A DNA stretch of 64,000 nt from Druceiella hillmani (GCA_039881145.1 JAYKKI010000095.1:5097501-5161500), one strand, 5' to 3'. Positions 28,201-35,611 are shown, numbered from the stretch's first letter. Made by a program: numbers and translations. The notes: generated from the sequence alone by a model not told the origin.

Positions 28201-31200
28201 ATCCTTGTATAAGTTTTTATTAAGAAAACACCGAAAAAATTATTAAAATTGGATAATTTTTGGAAGAGTTTTTTTTCGAGACAAGGGTAAATGACATCAA
28301 AAACAAAAGATATCTTTGGCATTTTTAAGTATTTTTGAGTAAAAAACCATGGCACTAAAACGGTTAATAAAAGCCATAACTGAGGAGTACATTAATGTTC
28401 GTTTATATTATTTAACTAAACATCTTAATACCAAATTGACAAAACAAGTATGTATTGTTTTCCAGGCAATAAGTTAAATATTTTCTGAAATATTCTATCA
28501 AGCAAACCGAGATATCCTAATTAAGACATTTTAGAGATTTTAAAAATAAACATCTCTTTTGGAACAAAGAAAATATTTTGTCTATATCTTCATTGTTAAC
28601 TTTACTTTCATTGTTAGTCTTTAGAAAACTATATGTGCGCAGAAGTTTATTCGCCAATTGAAAATAATCATTTTCTTAAATTTTTTAAGTTGTACCCAAA
28701 TAACTACAATTTATTTTATTTTTTTCGCCTCAACAATTATTTGGTACGCCTGATAAACCACTAGAACTAAAATCATTTTGATCAAATTTCTATTGAGAAC
28801 TTAGTTTCTCTTAGAAACCTAGAACCTTTGGTGTTATATTTAAGTCCTGTTTTTTATTTAACCCATTACTTCCCAAGCATTGGAAAAATTGGATTTGTTG
28901 AATCTTTAAATTGAGGTCTAAATACATAAAGAAAAAGTAATATAAAATAAAATGTTAAAAATATATCCATGGTTGCTGTTACAGCCTGTCCTATAAATAT
29001 AACAATCGGGATATATGATCACAAATTAAAAAAATTCACAATTGTAAGAAAATCAATTTTATTTTAAAACCATCATTACAAGCTTTTTAAAAATGCAATA
29101 ATAAAAGCTTACTTTGTATCATAAGGTATAAAACAATGACAGCAAAGTGTTTTTTCGCATTTTTTGCACTTAGAATACCTGTTAGTTTTCACAAAAGGTT
29201 CAACAGTATCGAAATTAGTCAAAAGACATACCACATGGTTATCATCCATGTAACGCATAATATTGCATTCATTTTATTAAAATGGTGATCAGAATAGCCT
29301 CGCTTTTTCTTGTTCATTTCTTGTTTTGTCATAATCATACATTTCTTAATCCTGTTGTCTCTTACTATGCCCGTAGCTCGGAACCCTTCAGCTTTTAGAT
29401 ATATCAACAACTACATGCTACTGACAAAAAGATCGAAGTAGACTACATGTGTGCTGAAATCTGTACACACCTCAAGCAACTTTTTTACCACTCTTGAATC
29501 CAAGCCTTCGGCATCAGAGGTTTGAGCGTCCTTGCTTGTATATAGCGAAAAGTTATAACAATAGCCGCTGACTTCATATAGAGCCCAAAGCTTATATCCA
29601 AATCTTCTACTTCTTTCATTCTTGTACTTCACGATCATTTCATCAACAGCTAAGTTTGATTCAAATATCCCAAACTTTCGAAATGACTCATTAGCTTGAT
29701 CGATAAATAGGTGAATTTTGAAAGTTTTATCAGTGTTATCAGTTCTAAGAGTTGTCATTAAAATGCAAATATGATTTTATTTTATTAAAACAATTTCTTG
29801 ACATTGCTTCTCCGACAAATGAAATATGTACGTCATCATCTCTACACCAATAAAGTTTGCTGTGAGGTAAGTGGTAATAGAAAAAGAAAAACAAAATTTC
29901 AATAAAACTTTTAACTCCTCTACCGTTACATTTAAATTCAAATCATTTTTATAATTTTTGACGTAGGTGATTGTTTCGTGCGCAATTTATTGTAGGATTT
30001 CTTCACATAACAAATTTCAAATATCTGTACTGCTGATTTTCCCTTCAAATCCATAATTATATTTTCCAAATATTGTTTAGCAGTATTAGACTCACTTTGC
30101 ATTTCAGAATAAACTGGGTTACATTACGCCAAGTAATTGTCTTGCTTGTTCGAGATGCAGAATGAATAAGATGAACCTCCTCAATGTTATCAGTCATACG
30201 TGAAAATTGCACTTGACCAGCCACATCTGACACTGGCAAAACTCCCATTTCATCGTCAATGCCCTCTTTCATGTCAGTAATTTCATCCACTTTGTCTGGA
30301 GGCAATACAGCTAACTTCGATATCATACAAATCCTCATCACAAGAATCTTCTCGATCAAGAATCTTCTTGGTCAGTTTGTAGGAAGACATCTACAATAAG
30401 TTACATACTCTTGAACAATCGAAGTCTTGAATTCATTCTTGAATATTACAGGTTAAACCCATTTATGGTGACAACAAAACGAAACCTACTTGTGGCATAT
30501 AAGCGATCCCCCAGATATATCAAATTGTAAATTTACCTAGAAACATCATTCACAGTCTACAAAGTAATATTATCAATAAGTAACACACCTGAAAAATAAT
30601 TACTGATAATACAGAAAAATATTTAGTAATCTATTGTTATAAAGTCTACAGTTAGTTTGTTTAACATAACATTACTAATACAAACTGTTTGAAAAATAAA
30701 TTTAAAAGATCAATCTCTAAGGAAGATATACTATAGTGCATATTTCAGCCTCTTATTATGCTTATTTCACCATTTGAATAGTCCATATAATCCTATGTTC
30801 AATTATTACAAATAAAATATTTCTAAACATATATCACATTGTCACAAAACAGCATCATTTCCTTTGTTATATCATGCCATTCATTCCTGTTCCAAAAAAG
30901 ATCTTTAAACAGACAAGACCAAAGGTTGTACCTGATATGAAATTTGTTTCATTAATCTAATGATAAAATGTTTTTTATCTATAACAGTATCTTTTATTAG
31001 AGTATTAATGACATCCAATAAACTTTTATTAAACCTCTAAAAAAGTTTGGGCGAATTATTAGAAGGGCGTTTTTTGGAACTTAACAGGAAGTGGTTACAG
31101 AAACTCAAGCTCGAATATTCTGCCAAGACTAAATCAAACGGGAATGGCAAACCAAAGAAATACGTAAATATAAGACAGAGCAGTTACAAATGTTGCGGTC

Positions 31201-34200
31201 AGATATACCATAAGTAAAAAACTTTATGTAGTGGCTCTTTAAAGAGCATTACACATGTATAAATGTTTCAATGTTAATAAATTTGTACTCGGGTATGTCT
31301 TTTTTAGGGCAGATCATTCTTGCTCAAGATACCAACAGCAGAAATGTTCTTATATGGATGGAAGTTTGGCGAAAGTATAAGTAATCATGACTCACCATTA
31401 GTATGTAATTTCAACTGTCTTGACATTATATCCAAATGTCAGAAAAGACTGAACTCAAAAGTCAGCGGTAAATGTAGAATTTGCTAAAAGTTAATTATAT
31501 GTTTAGGTTAAGAAAATAACAGTCCAACTGATATGGCTAATCAAACAGGTTTAATTGTCATGTTATGTGTTTTAAAGCCATTCACATTTTTAAGCAATTA
31601 TCACATGCATATATTTGCTCAGTATTTCACTAAAGCTGCATAAATGTAAAAATAAAAATGTTCACGATTGGTGGAAAAAAGCAACAACTGTTCAAAAATT
31701 TCTTTTAAAGAAAATTTGCAACAATGATACTGGTTGCACATAATTTCTATCATTAAATACAAAGCCAATTAGCAATATCCTTCAAAACATCTACATGCTT
31801 GGCATATGGTTTTATAAAGTTCTTAGAAATGGCTATTTGTAAAAATGATAAATATAAATAAATATTAAATACATTTGGTGTTAATTTTGTGGAAATTCAT
31901 TATCATTTCATTTTTATTCACGACTAAATGAAATTACGTGACGTAGTATTATATATTCTTTATTTAAATTATTAACCACGAGGTAGGTTTCGTTGTATGA
32001 CATCTTCAGGTGGGCAATTTGAAGAGATGTCCTATCTCTTCTCTATATATCTCTTCAAATTGCCCACCTGAACATGTTGTCATTCAATGAAACTTAGGTC
32101 GTGGTTAATAATTTAAATAAAGTAGATATAATACTACATCACATACTTTTCATTTAGTTGTGAAGAAAAATTAAGAAATAAATAAATTCCAATTTAAAAA
32201 AACTTAACTCTTTGGTAATACAATCAGGTACTTTTTTAAATTAATCATTTGTTTTTACAAATTAGTGGCAATTTAAAGATTATTTGTATCAATACAAGAT
32301 GAATTTGACAAGAAAACATTTTTGTTTGATAATTTTTACAACTTTCGTTGTATTCTCAATCAACAAAAAGTTATATTTCAGTATAGATCAGCATTTTATA
32401 ATGAAGCCCCATCCTGTACTACCATTTACAACAGGTCTAACGAGTTCAAGCATGACTGTACGAATCTAAGTAAGGATCGTCCCTCAATTGCGACACTGAA
32501 AATAATATCAATGCAGTGTGGCTCATGATAAAGACTGACAAGAGAGTAATCAATCAGCAGATTCAAACAAGTTTAGGCATTACTACGAGTCTAGCACAGA
32601 ATATTTTACATGAACATTTAGGCATCAGAAAATTTGTGCTAACCCTTGAAAATTTGTGCTAATGATTTGAATGAAGTACAAAATGTTAGAAAAATTAAAT
32701 GAAGGGCACTCAAATGCTGTATTCAAATCGTCATGAATGGCAAAAGCTGAGTATACTGTTACGAATGCATAACTAAGAGACAGTTGGCACAGTGAATGTT
32801 TCTTTCTCTGCAAAAAAGAAAGTCTGGATAAAGGTGGTGAAGAAAGAAGTATTGGAAAAAGATGGTCATCTTGTTCTCAGGATGGATGGTTTACAATTAC
32901 AATTGTTATACAATTGTTCTGGCAAAATAAAAGAACAAACCCCACTCTTCCTTGGAATCGATACTATTCCACACTGGTATACCAGCAATTGTTTGCCTGT
33001 TATAAAGTTTAAGCAAAATACACAGCGACAGAACACTGATGTTACGAATTTCAAATACAAAATTTACTCTTAACTGATAGAGCGAAGGCAGATAGTGAAT
33101 GTTCATGTATTTGGCAAACAAATACATTAAACCATTATTGTCTCTAAAAAAGCATACTAAATGACTGTTAATAAAGCGACAGGTAATAAAACAAATACGA
33201 TAAACTTATTAAATATGAGAAGGACACTCACTATGAAGGTTTCATATTCACTTAATACATTCAAAAGTTTAAACATGAAAGATTAGGTAGAATTTCTTAT
33301 AAACTCTTTATAAATATTAATGTTATTTTTCACTATTTAAATGTTTTGCCTGATACATCTTTCATAGGTAAAACAAATAATTTCATAGCCTTTATCTCTT
33401 TATTATTGCAAGCACACGAAAGGAAATAAATTTGCAGTGAATTATTTGCTGAATAGCGTCAAACTTATTTTTTTTTGGAAAAGTTTGAGTATCCTCACAA
33501 TAAAATCCCCCTTCATTACAAGAATGCCTCTACAAACTCAACCAAATGAATGACTGATTTTTGACTAAGTCAACTCTAGAAATTATGTGCCATCTGCCAT
33601 ACAGCACTGACCTCGTACCTTTCAATTTCAAAGGTGTGGAATATAAATCCAAGGAAGAGTGGGACGACTGCTTCTTTCAGAAGTACCGATAAATGAAACA
33701 ATGCGTAGACTGTGACAAACACTATTTTGAAAATTAATAAATAAATTAAAATTGGTATACTATCTTTCATATAGACCCATAAAAAGTGATTTACTACACT
33801 GAGTGGTGAACTACTTAAAAACACCAACATCAAATTGTAGATGAAATTGTTAAAAATATAGAAAATATTAATGTTTGCTTTTATAATAGGTATTTATTAC
33901 ACTATTCTTAACGTAGATCTTATCTCTTAAGAGATCTACTTCAATTATCTTGCTGGAGAAATCCGCAGTGTCAACAATGAAATTTTATCAAAACTAGACT
34001 TTGAACTTTGATCACTCTATTAACTGTTATGCGTATGAACTTTGAAATTGAATTTCGTTTCCTTCGTTCCCTCAAGGTTACTATGACTACTAAATATGAT
34101 GAAATAATACATTACAAAGTAGCAAAGTTAATATTTCAATATCATTCTTTCTGTCCATCAATATTTTTATTATTATGAATTTGTTTATTATTCAATCTCT

Positions 34201-35611
34201 AACAATCTTACCTACTTTTAACATTTTTTTCATATTAACAACATTGTGAGACTAATAGAATAAGTACTTGTTAAATAAGTGCTAAAAGATTATAGTTTAT
34301 ATTCCGTAAATTACTCTAGAAATTCAACAATGAACAAAACCACTCATTGTAATTCAAGTTCAAAAAGTTTTGATACTTGATCAAAAGTTTGTACGGCATA
34401 TAACAAATCTTGCAAATTTGCTATTTTGAAATGAATTGTAATAGTAAATATTATCATATCATATCTAATGTGCGACTAAACATATTGTGATAAAAATTTA
34501 TGATGACATTACAGTTTTTTTAAACTCTGATCATCACCTTCAGAAAGCCTTGCAGGAAACTGATAATGTTCAATGATAATTACCTATGAATGAAATAGCC
34601 AATATTTGAACCGAGTTTATTATCTCATATACAATTTTCTTGCTATGTGAAACTAAGCAGATGAAATGATATCATTGTTAATGGCTCCCTACTCGTTTAG
34701 TATTGATGTAAACAGTGCAAAGGTTTTATTACCTTTTCTAGCCAGCAAAATTTAATGATTGCTGTAATATATATACAGCGATAACAAGCCGTTCAATATG
34801 TTCCATCACAACAAATTGGTCCTTCTATTTATATCAAACATAGATAAAAATATAAACCATTAATTAATATCTAAACTTTGCAATGTGTTTATATAAATAC
34901 AGTAAAAAATCGTCTCTGGGTCAATACCGACTACAAGAGTAATAACCATTTTTAACATCATTTGAATTGTGTAAATATCTTATTGTTTTATTTGTATATT
35001 TCTTATATTTGATATATTCTTATAGTTAACCATGTTTACCAACTTTCAAAATGTACTTAATGGGTTTCAAGTTATAAACATCATCTACCTCACTAAGCGG
35101 TTCAGTAAATTCTTTCTTTATTTGAAATAGAAAATTAGCAAATTTCGAAGAAACCAACTACTAAGCGATGATAAAAATCAATAGGAAACATCTCCCATCA
35201 AATACATTCCATCTTTATTGACCATCTATTAAATAATTATTAATTGTGTGAACTCTATCTATTCAAACTTTCACTTTCATAAATTGTATATCCATACTTT
35301 CACCATATCCTACTGAGATAAAATTTAGTGTAGTGACAATCTTACATAACACTATTTGAATGAGTATAAAAATATATCATTTCTTAACTTATAAATAACA
35401 TTTAATAATTGATTAAAGTTTGAGCTCTTAAAATGATATCAGTGAATTGAAAGATTTTCTTCACAGAAAACATTTTGGAAATGAAACGGTATTTAATGAA
35501 ATTTAAAACGTGAAAATGATTTTATTAAAAACTTACTTGGAAAACTGAAACCGCATTTTTTTTCATTGCCTGATTTAATAAATGCCCAAGGTGAATTTCG
35601 TTTTTCTCCAT
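1721..35611 (-). CDS. ANL-family acyl-CoA synthetase (4-coumarate:CoA ligase / luciferase-like), 11 exons, complete
   Basis: The coding sequence joins 35611-35537, 26764-26557, 25922-25721, 19999-19880, 16589-16421, 13792-13652, 12104-11973, 11874-11797, 8871-8725, 3543-3378 and 1854-1721. All introns are GT-AG, every junction keeps frame, and the product is 523 aa, the usual family length. Visible core motifs are P-loop SSGTTGLPK (178-186), YGLTET (317-322), GELRVRGP before [14 protein letters not shown] (396-398), SRIKEMIKY (412-420) and GKVNRK (504-509). Lys505 matches the adenylation lysine and Lys419 matches firefly luciferase Lys443. The family activates a carboxylate with ATP, then transfers it to CoA. 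The substrate cannot be read from sequence. Oddities: the A8 glycine is Asn422, the residue after the P-loop lysine is Leu rather than the common Gly, and the C terminus is SFE, not SKL, so peroxisomal import by PTS1 is not supported. The ATG has a purine at -3 and G at +4. No AATAAA is seen soon after the stop. Confidence 0.93.
3378..3543 (-). CDS. Exon 10 of the acyl-CoA synthetase gene
   Basis: It encodes residues 425-479 plus one base of codon 480. [20 protein letters not shown] and [17 protein letters not shown] match the C-terminal mobile domain of the family. The donor is GTTTG. Confidence 0.93.
3722..4200 (+). pseudogene. mariner transposase remnant 1
   Basis: Fragments in shifting frames read [48 protein letters not shown] and [10 protein letters not shown]. 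These match the order of mariner transposase motifs: DETWIHHY, the W..KG block, HDNAPVH and the PYSPDL block. The first catalytic Asp is kept (D-Q-T). The second is lost in HNTP, and there are several stops. It lies in intron 9 of the synthetase gene and is non-functional. Confidence 0.72.
4390..4540. repeat. Short telomere-like CCTAA run plus A-rich low-complexity tract
   Basis: At about 4400-4427 there are several near-tandem CTAAC/CCTAA units (CTAACCTAACCTAACC), the complement of the insect TTAGG telomere unit. A tract of GAAAAAAGTTG-like units follows to about 4540. It is too short to call a true interstitial telomere. Confidence 0.45.
4800..5360 (-). repeat. Possible dispersed retroelement fragment
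   Basis: The block begins at a TTTATTTATTTATTTACACAC string, which read on the minus strand looks like an AATAAATA-type 3' tail. It has a less AT-rich body than the flanks. It contains an 89-codon minus-strand frame with no recognisable domain. The retroelement reading is a guess from tail and composition. Confidence 0.2.
6158..8703 (-). mobile_element. hAT-superfamily transposon (ZBED-like), decayed
   Basis: Terminal repeats TAGAGATGTTCCA (left) and the complement TAAAGATGTGTCAA (right) bound the element. Near-identical 8-bp flanks lie at 6150-6157 (GTAATAAA) and 8704-8711 (ATAATAAA). Both ends carry several GACTAxTCGGC-like subterminal motifs. The transposase lies on the minus strand and is described separately. 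It sits in intron 9 of the synthetase gene. Confidence 0.72.
6775..8399 (-). pseudogene. hAT transposase with BED finger, broken into fragments
   Basis: Reading from 8399 downward: a BED-finger segment ([19 protein letters not shown] ... HLKYRHP-like), in which the second zinc cysteine appears replaced by Arg. Next, a DDE segment at 7660-7436 ([19 protein letters not shown]) and an inverted-order helical segment at 7445-7113 ([41 protein letters not shown]). Then a tail segment to 6775. All match the order of ZBED/hAT transposases. Frames shift and stops interrupt, so it is dead. Plus-strand frames across it are shadows. Confidence 0.75.
8725..8871 (-). CDS. Exon 9 of the acyl-CoA synthetase gene (A7 and A8 motifs)
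   Basis: It encodes 49 residues (376-424). It contains [11 protein letters not shown], with the ribose-binding Asp398, and [15 protein letters not shown], the hinge and A8 region. Relatives read IKYKG(Y/F)Q here, while this copy reads IKYRNFQ, so the hinge-loop glycine is Asn. Confidence 0.93.
10264..10480 (+). repeat. Local tandem/shuffled repeat next to mariner remnant 2
   Basis: Units of about 21 bases of the type GTGATAATGAGCTGAATTCAA recur six or more times, mixed with GAAATAATGAGCTGA. The phrase ATTTCTCTTGAAGACGA appears both before and after them. The second copy leads directly into the mariner remnant, so the array probably arose by local duplication of mariner N-terminal sequence. 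Confidence 0.6.
10450..11206 (+). pseudogene. mariner transposase remnant 2
   Basis: The order is [20 protein letters not shown], then KKLCTRWM with a stop and HLLNGDRKQ, then [28 protein letters not shown], and in another frame [18 protein letters not shown]. This is the mariner layout from the second helix-turn-helix to the end. DET is intact, but the second catalytic Asp in H(Q)DNAP is Gly (GNGP) and is preceded by a stop. The helix-turn-helix region has a large internal deletion. It lies in intron 8. Confidence 0.82.
11492..11702 (-). mobile_element. Long-hairpin element, copy B
   Basis: This copy is in the opposite orientation to copies A and C: the tail (TTGAATATATTTGGCGTTAA) comes first, then the hairpin arm starting CACAATTAAATGAAAC. 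A 12-bp direct repeat GTAATTACTCCT flanks it (11480-11491 and 11703-11714). Part of the left arm is deleted near 11590, so the arms no longer pair fully. It lies in intron 8 of the synthetase gene. Confidence 0.75.
11797..11874 (-). CDS. Exon 8 of the acyl-CoA synthetase gene (A6 motif)
   Basis: It encodes 26 residues (350-375) ending in [17 protein letters not shown], the A6 motif of ANL enzymes. Both splice sites are canonical and phase 0. Confidence 0.92.
11973..12104 (-). CDS. Exon 7 of the acyl-CoA synthetase gene (A5 motif)
   Basis: It encodes residues 306-349, including [11 protein letters not shown], the adenine- and substrate-binding A5 motif, and [13 protein letters not shown], the family VG.P.P strand. 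Phase 0 at both ends. It is separated from exon 8 by an intron of only 98 bp. Confidence 0.93.
12200..12558 (+). mobile_element. Helitron-like 3' end
   Basis: It ends GGTGGCACAGCTAG followed by T, the same ending as the better defined element at 21494-21778 and fitting the CTAG-3' rule of Helitrons. The upstream body has the TCTGTCTGTCAGTTCG phrase common in lepidopteran dispersed repeats. The 5' end was not located. It lies in intron 6. Confidence 0.4.
13123..13216. repeat. (GGCA)n followed by (AT)n microsatellite
   Basis: A short GGCAGGCAGGCAGGCAGGC run (about 13127-13145) is followed by about 24 AT units at 13168-13216. The 83-codon frame across it is an artefact of the repeat. Confidence 0.85.
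13652..13792 (-). CDS. Exon 6 of the acyl-CoA synthetase gene
   Basis: It encodes residues 259-305 in phase 0 on both sides. [13 protein letters not shown] and [14 protein letters not shown] are the characteristic segments that precede the YGLTET motif in luciferase-like enzymes. Confidence 0.9.
14737..14999 (+). mobile_element. Long-hairpin element, copy C (best preserved)
   Basis: The arms run from about 14737 to 14960 and pair almost perfectly around a 3-base loop at the centre (GCAAAG-TAT-CTTTGC). The asymmetric tail to 14999 ends AAATATATTCAA. An 11-bp direct repeat ATAAATAACCC flanks it (14726-14736 and 15000-15010). It lies in intron 5 of the synthetase gene. Confidence 0.78.
16421..16589 (-). 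CDS. Exon 5 of the acyl-CoA synthetase gene
   Basis: It encodes residues 203-258. WSSLYWLTG is the position of the family FSSLYW motif. The preceding stretch [11 protein letters not shown] is unusual and looks superficially like a second P-loop, but it sits where relatives have a variable linker. LLGGRLVHG matches the family GG.R strand. Confidence 0.9.
17030..18704 (-). mobile_element. PIF/Harbinger-type element
   Basis: The left end GACCACAGCCACACCGCAGG, then TGGCACACTTA, matches the complement of the right end (ACCACACTGCATGTGGCACA, then CTTA) at about 21 of 25 inner positions. TTA lies on both outer sides (17027-17029 and 18705-18707), the family's target choice. A nuclease fragment lies on the minus strand at 17829-17641. 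It sits in intron 4 of the synthetase gene, inside an older dispersed repeat. Confidence 0.65.
17641..17829 (-). pseudogene. Harbinger (DDE_Tnp_4-like) nuclease C-terminal fragment
   Basis: The 62-residue frame reads [20 protein letters not shown], then [11 protein letters not shown], then [13 protein letters not shown]. This is the family text N(Y/H)..S.AR..VE..FG....W.IL and the .ATC.LHN ending, with the last catalytic Glu position kept (VE). The N-terminal two thirds are not recognisable upstream, so it is a remnant. Confidence 0.72.
18710..19395 (+). repeat. Older dispersed repeat split by the Harbinger element
   Basis: The right half starts TTTGTCTGTCTGTCTGTATG, continues GCTATAAAGCTGAAATTTTG and ends GTACGGAACCCCCGTAG. 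The left half, before the Harbinger element, ends GGGTTCCATAGTAAGAATAT. GTCTGTCTG starts and (A/G)CGGAACCC ends are typical of a lepidopteran repeat class. The class assignment is from memory of that pattern. Confidence 0.4.
19880..19999 (-). CDS. Exon 4 of the acyl-CoA synthetase gene (P-loop)
   Basis: It encodes residues 163-201 and carries the AMP-binding signature SSGTTGLPK at 178-186, followed by LTHNN, the counterpart of the family LTHRN. The last two bases (AT) join the first base of exon 5 to make Met202. Confidence 0.93.
20694..20743. repeat. Perfect 22-bp-arm hairpin
   Basis: Arms 20694-20715 and 20722-20743 are exact complements (TAATCAAATCTTAATAAACT, then TA) around a 6-base loop GTCCAT. 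It lies in intron 3. No terminator-like T tract or small-RNA feature is evident. Confidence 0.85.
21494..21778 (+). mobile_element. Lep1-like non-autonomous Helitron
   Basis: The 5' end TCTGTACATATAATAAAATT follows an A and the 3' end ACACAGCTAG precedes a T, fitting Helitron insertion between A and T without target duplication. The interior phrase TTTTTGTCTGTCTATATGTT and GGATTTTGATGAAATTTAG are common to lepidopteran Helitron-like repeats. About 285 bp, non-coding. It lies in intron 3. Confidence 0.62.
22445..22850 (+). repeat. Dispersed repeat fragment ending in a GTATTACGGAACC motif
   Basis: It starts near ACTTACTGGGGACGCCACG and ends at ACAAAGTATTACGGAACCAT, the same type of ending as the repeat at 19395. 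No coding content was seen. Confidence 0.3.
23038..23500 (+). pseudogene. Unrecognised gene-like remnant with one frameshift
   Basis: A frame open from 23038 to 23304 has no usable ATG near its start. It overlaps a second frame, open to 23500, that continues it. The switch between frames falls at a run of nine A at 23270-23278, so a one-base slip there is the simplest explanation. The second frame has balanced, protein-like text ([36 protein letters not shown]). A GTAAGT donor at 23474 ends it in phase 0. A possible exon 23627-23674 (GGT to ATT, 16 codons) follows between a TTGTAG acceptor and another GTAAGT. The family is not recognised. It could be a host orphan, a transposon gene or an old viral insertion. 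It lies in intron 3 of the synthetase gene on the opposite strand. Confidence 0.35.
23673..23892 (+). repeat. 30-bp tandem repeat, about 8 units, each with a GTAAGT motif
   Basis: The unit is GTAAGTGTACTCTTTTTAAT plus TTTGGTAATT. Units start at about 23675, 23705, 23735, 23765, 23795, 23823, 23853 and 23883. The fifth is 28 bp, which shifts frame. A 151-codon frame (23666-24121) across it translates the unit as [10 protein letters not shown]; its repeat part is a by-product of the array. Confidence 0.85.
24480..25000 (-). pseudogene. Tc1-like transposase remnant
   Basis: Read from 25000 downward: [20 protein letters not shown], a short gap, [27 protein letters not shown], then [15 protein letters not shown], then [19 protein letters not shown]. 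This is the Tc1 order: R..RL.FA..H, W..V.FSDES.F, KHGGG..MVWGCF and the QDNDPKHT region. The first catalytic Asp is present (DET), while the second motif is decayed. There are several stops. It lies in intron 3. Confidence 0.72.
25721..25922 (-). CDS. Exon 3 of the acyl-CoA synthetase gene
   Basis: It encodes residues 96-161 with split codons at both ends. [13 protein letters not shown] is the family's strand that precedes the ATP-binding region. The acceptor follows a run of pyrimidines and the donor is GTAAG. Confidence 0.9.
26200..26400 (+). repeat. Dispersed Helitron-like or SINE-like repeat fragment
   Basis: The phrase TTTTTGTCTGTATATTTATT, followed by GGATTCTAATGGGTTTTAAA, resembles the interior of the Lep1-like element at 21494-21778. 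Ends were not located. It lies in intron 2. Confidence 0.3.
26557..26764 (-). CDS. Exon 2 of the acyl-CoA synthetase gene
   Basis: It encodes residues 26-94 plus one base of codon 95. The text [20 protein letters not shown] is the usual N-terminal region of the family. It continues into an [19 protein letters not shown] segment typical of the first Rossmann-like subdomain. The acceptor is CAG and the donor is GTTAG. Confidence 0.9.
27611..27642. repeat. Perfect 32-bp palindrome
   Basis: ATATGTATAAACACCA is followed at once by its exact complement, with no loop. It lies in intron 1. Confidence 0.85.
27760..28363 (+). mobile_element. Compact piggyBac-type element with intact TTAA flanks
   Basis: Left end CCGTTTGAGTGCC and right end GGCACTAAAACGG are inverted repeats with one mismatch in 13. 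TTAA lies directly outside each (27756-27759 and 28364-28367), the piggyBac hallmark. Total 604 bp. It holds a 63-codon acidic frame at 27939-28130 ([20 protein letters not shown]), which resembles the acidic N terminus of piggyBac transposases, but no catalytic domain. It was probably moved in trans. It lies in intron 1. Confidence 0.85.
27939..28130 (+). CDS. Acidic 63-codon ORF inside the piggyBac-type element
   Basis: ATG to TGA, rich in Ser, Asp, Glu and Cys ([22 protein letters not shown]). It is the right place and type for the N terminus of a piggyBac transposase, with the rest deleted. It might be translated, but no function can be assigned. A truncated remnant is the likeliest reading. 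Confidence 0.35.
   Translation: MSEYECNSSETDRFSSCEESDCGSDIVVPSQFGIMQILSDCDNSDDNKYFADTEDVPDCKNTM
28858..30456 (-). mobile_element. Decayed piggyBac-type element
   Basis: The left edge is TTAACCCATTACTTCCCAAG at 28858-28877. A TTAA at about 30453 could be the right edge, but the terminal sequences there match the left end only weakly. The transposase remnant is on the minus strand. It is a different lineage from the compact element at 27760, because the terminal sequences differ. It lies in intron 1. Confidence 0.5.
29110..30392 (-). pseudogene. piggyBac transposase pseudogene
   Basis: From ATG at 30392: [14 protein letters not shown], frameshift, then [19 protein letters not shown] and [15 protein letters not shown]. 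Next [20 protein letters not shown] and [20 protein letters not shown] at 29758-29411, then [20 protein letters not shown] and [13 protein letters not shown]. The cysteine-rich C terminus [20 protein letters not shown] ends at a stop at 29110. These match piggyBac order. The first catalytic Asp region (VDEMI) is kept. Several hundred codons between the last DDE part and the Cys-rich tail are missing or reduced, and frameshifts are present. Confidence 0.85.
31860..32165 (-). mobile_element. Long-hairpin element, copy D (divergent centre)
   Basis: The tail-first orientation matches copy B (TTTGGTGTTAATTTTGTGG, then GACTAAATGAAATTACGTGA). The outer arm is conserved with copies A-C, but the central part is a different inverted sequence (CAATTTGAAGAGAT and its complement). 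No flanking direct repeat could be recognised. It lies in intron 1. Confidence 0.65.
32430..33100 (+). pseudogene. mariner transposase remnant 3, N-terminal and central part
   Basis: [11 protein letters not shown], then [14 protein letters not shown] text after [11 protein letters not shown], then [17 protein letters not shown], [13 protein letters not shown], and [20 protein letters not shown]. This follows the mariner order GRP..A, HTH2, (W)IYCYDPETK.QSAQW, and the .ADWYTNNCLP block. All catalytic motifs are damaged. The 93-codon frame 32792-33073 is part of it. It lies in intron 1. Confidence 0.68.
33580..33737 (+). pseudogene. mariner transposase remnant 3, C-terminal part
   Basis: [20 protein letters not shown] is followed by [30 protein letters not shown] and a stop. 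It matches the mariner C terminus HPPYSPDLAPCDFFLFP ... EW..CF..W..RM..CI...G.YFE. It is separated from the preceding fragment by about 480 bp and may be the same insertion. The 85-codon minus-strand frame across it is a shadow. Confidence 0.6.
35537..35611 (-). CDS. Exon 1 of the acyl-CoA synthetase gene (start codon)
   Basis: It encodes residues 1-25, starting [18 protein letters not shown]. The donor GTAAG follows directly, in phase 0. It is separated from exon 2 by the largest intron of the gene (about 8.8 kb), which is full of transposon remnants. Confidence 0.88.

Noticed and set aside
33576..33833. 85-codon hydrophobic minus-strand frame resembling a membrane protein
   Set aside because: The plus strand here reads as a mariner C terminus, so the frame is a shadow.
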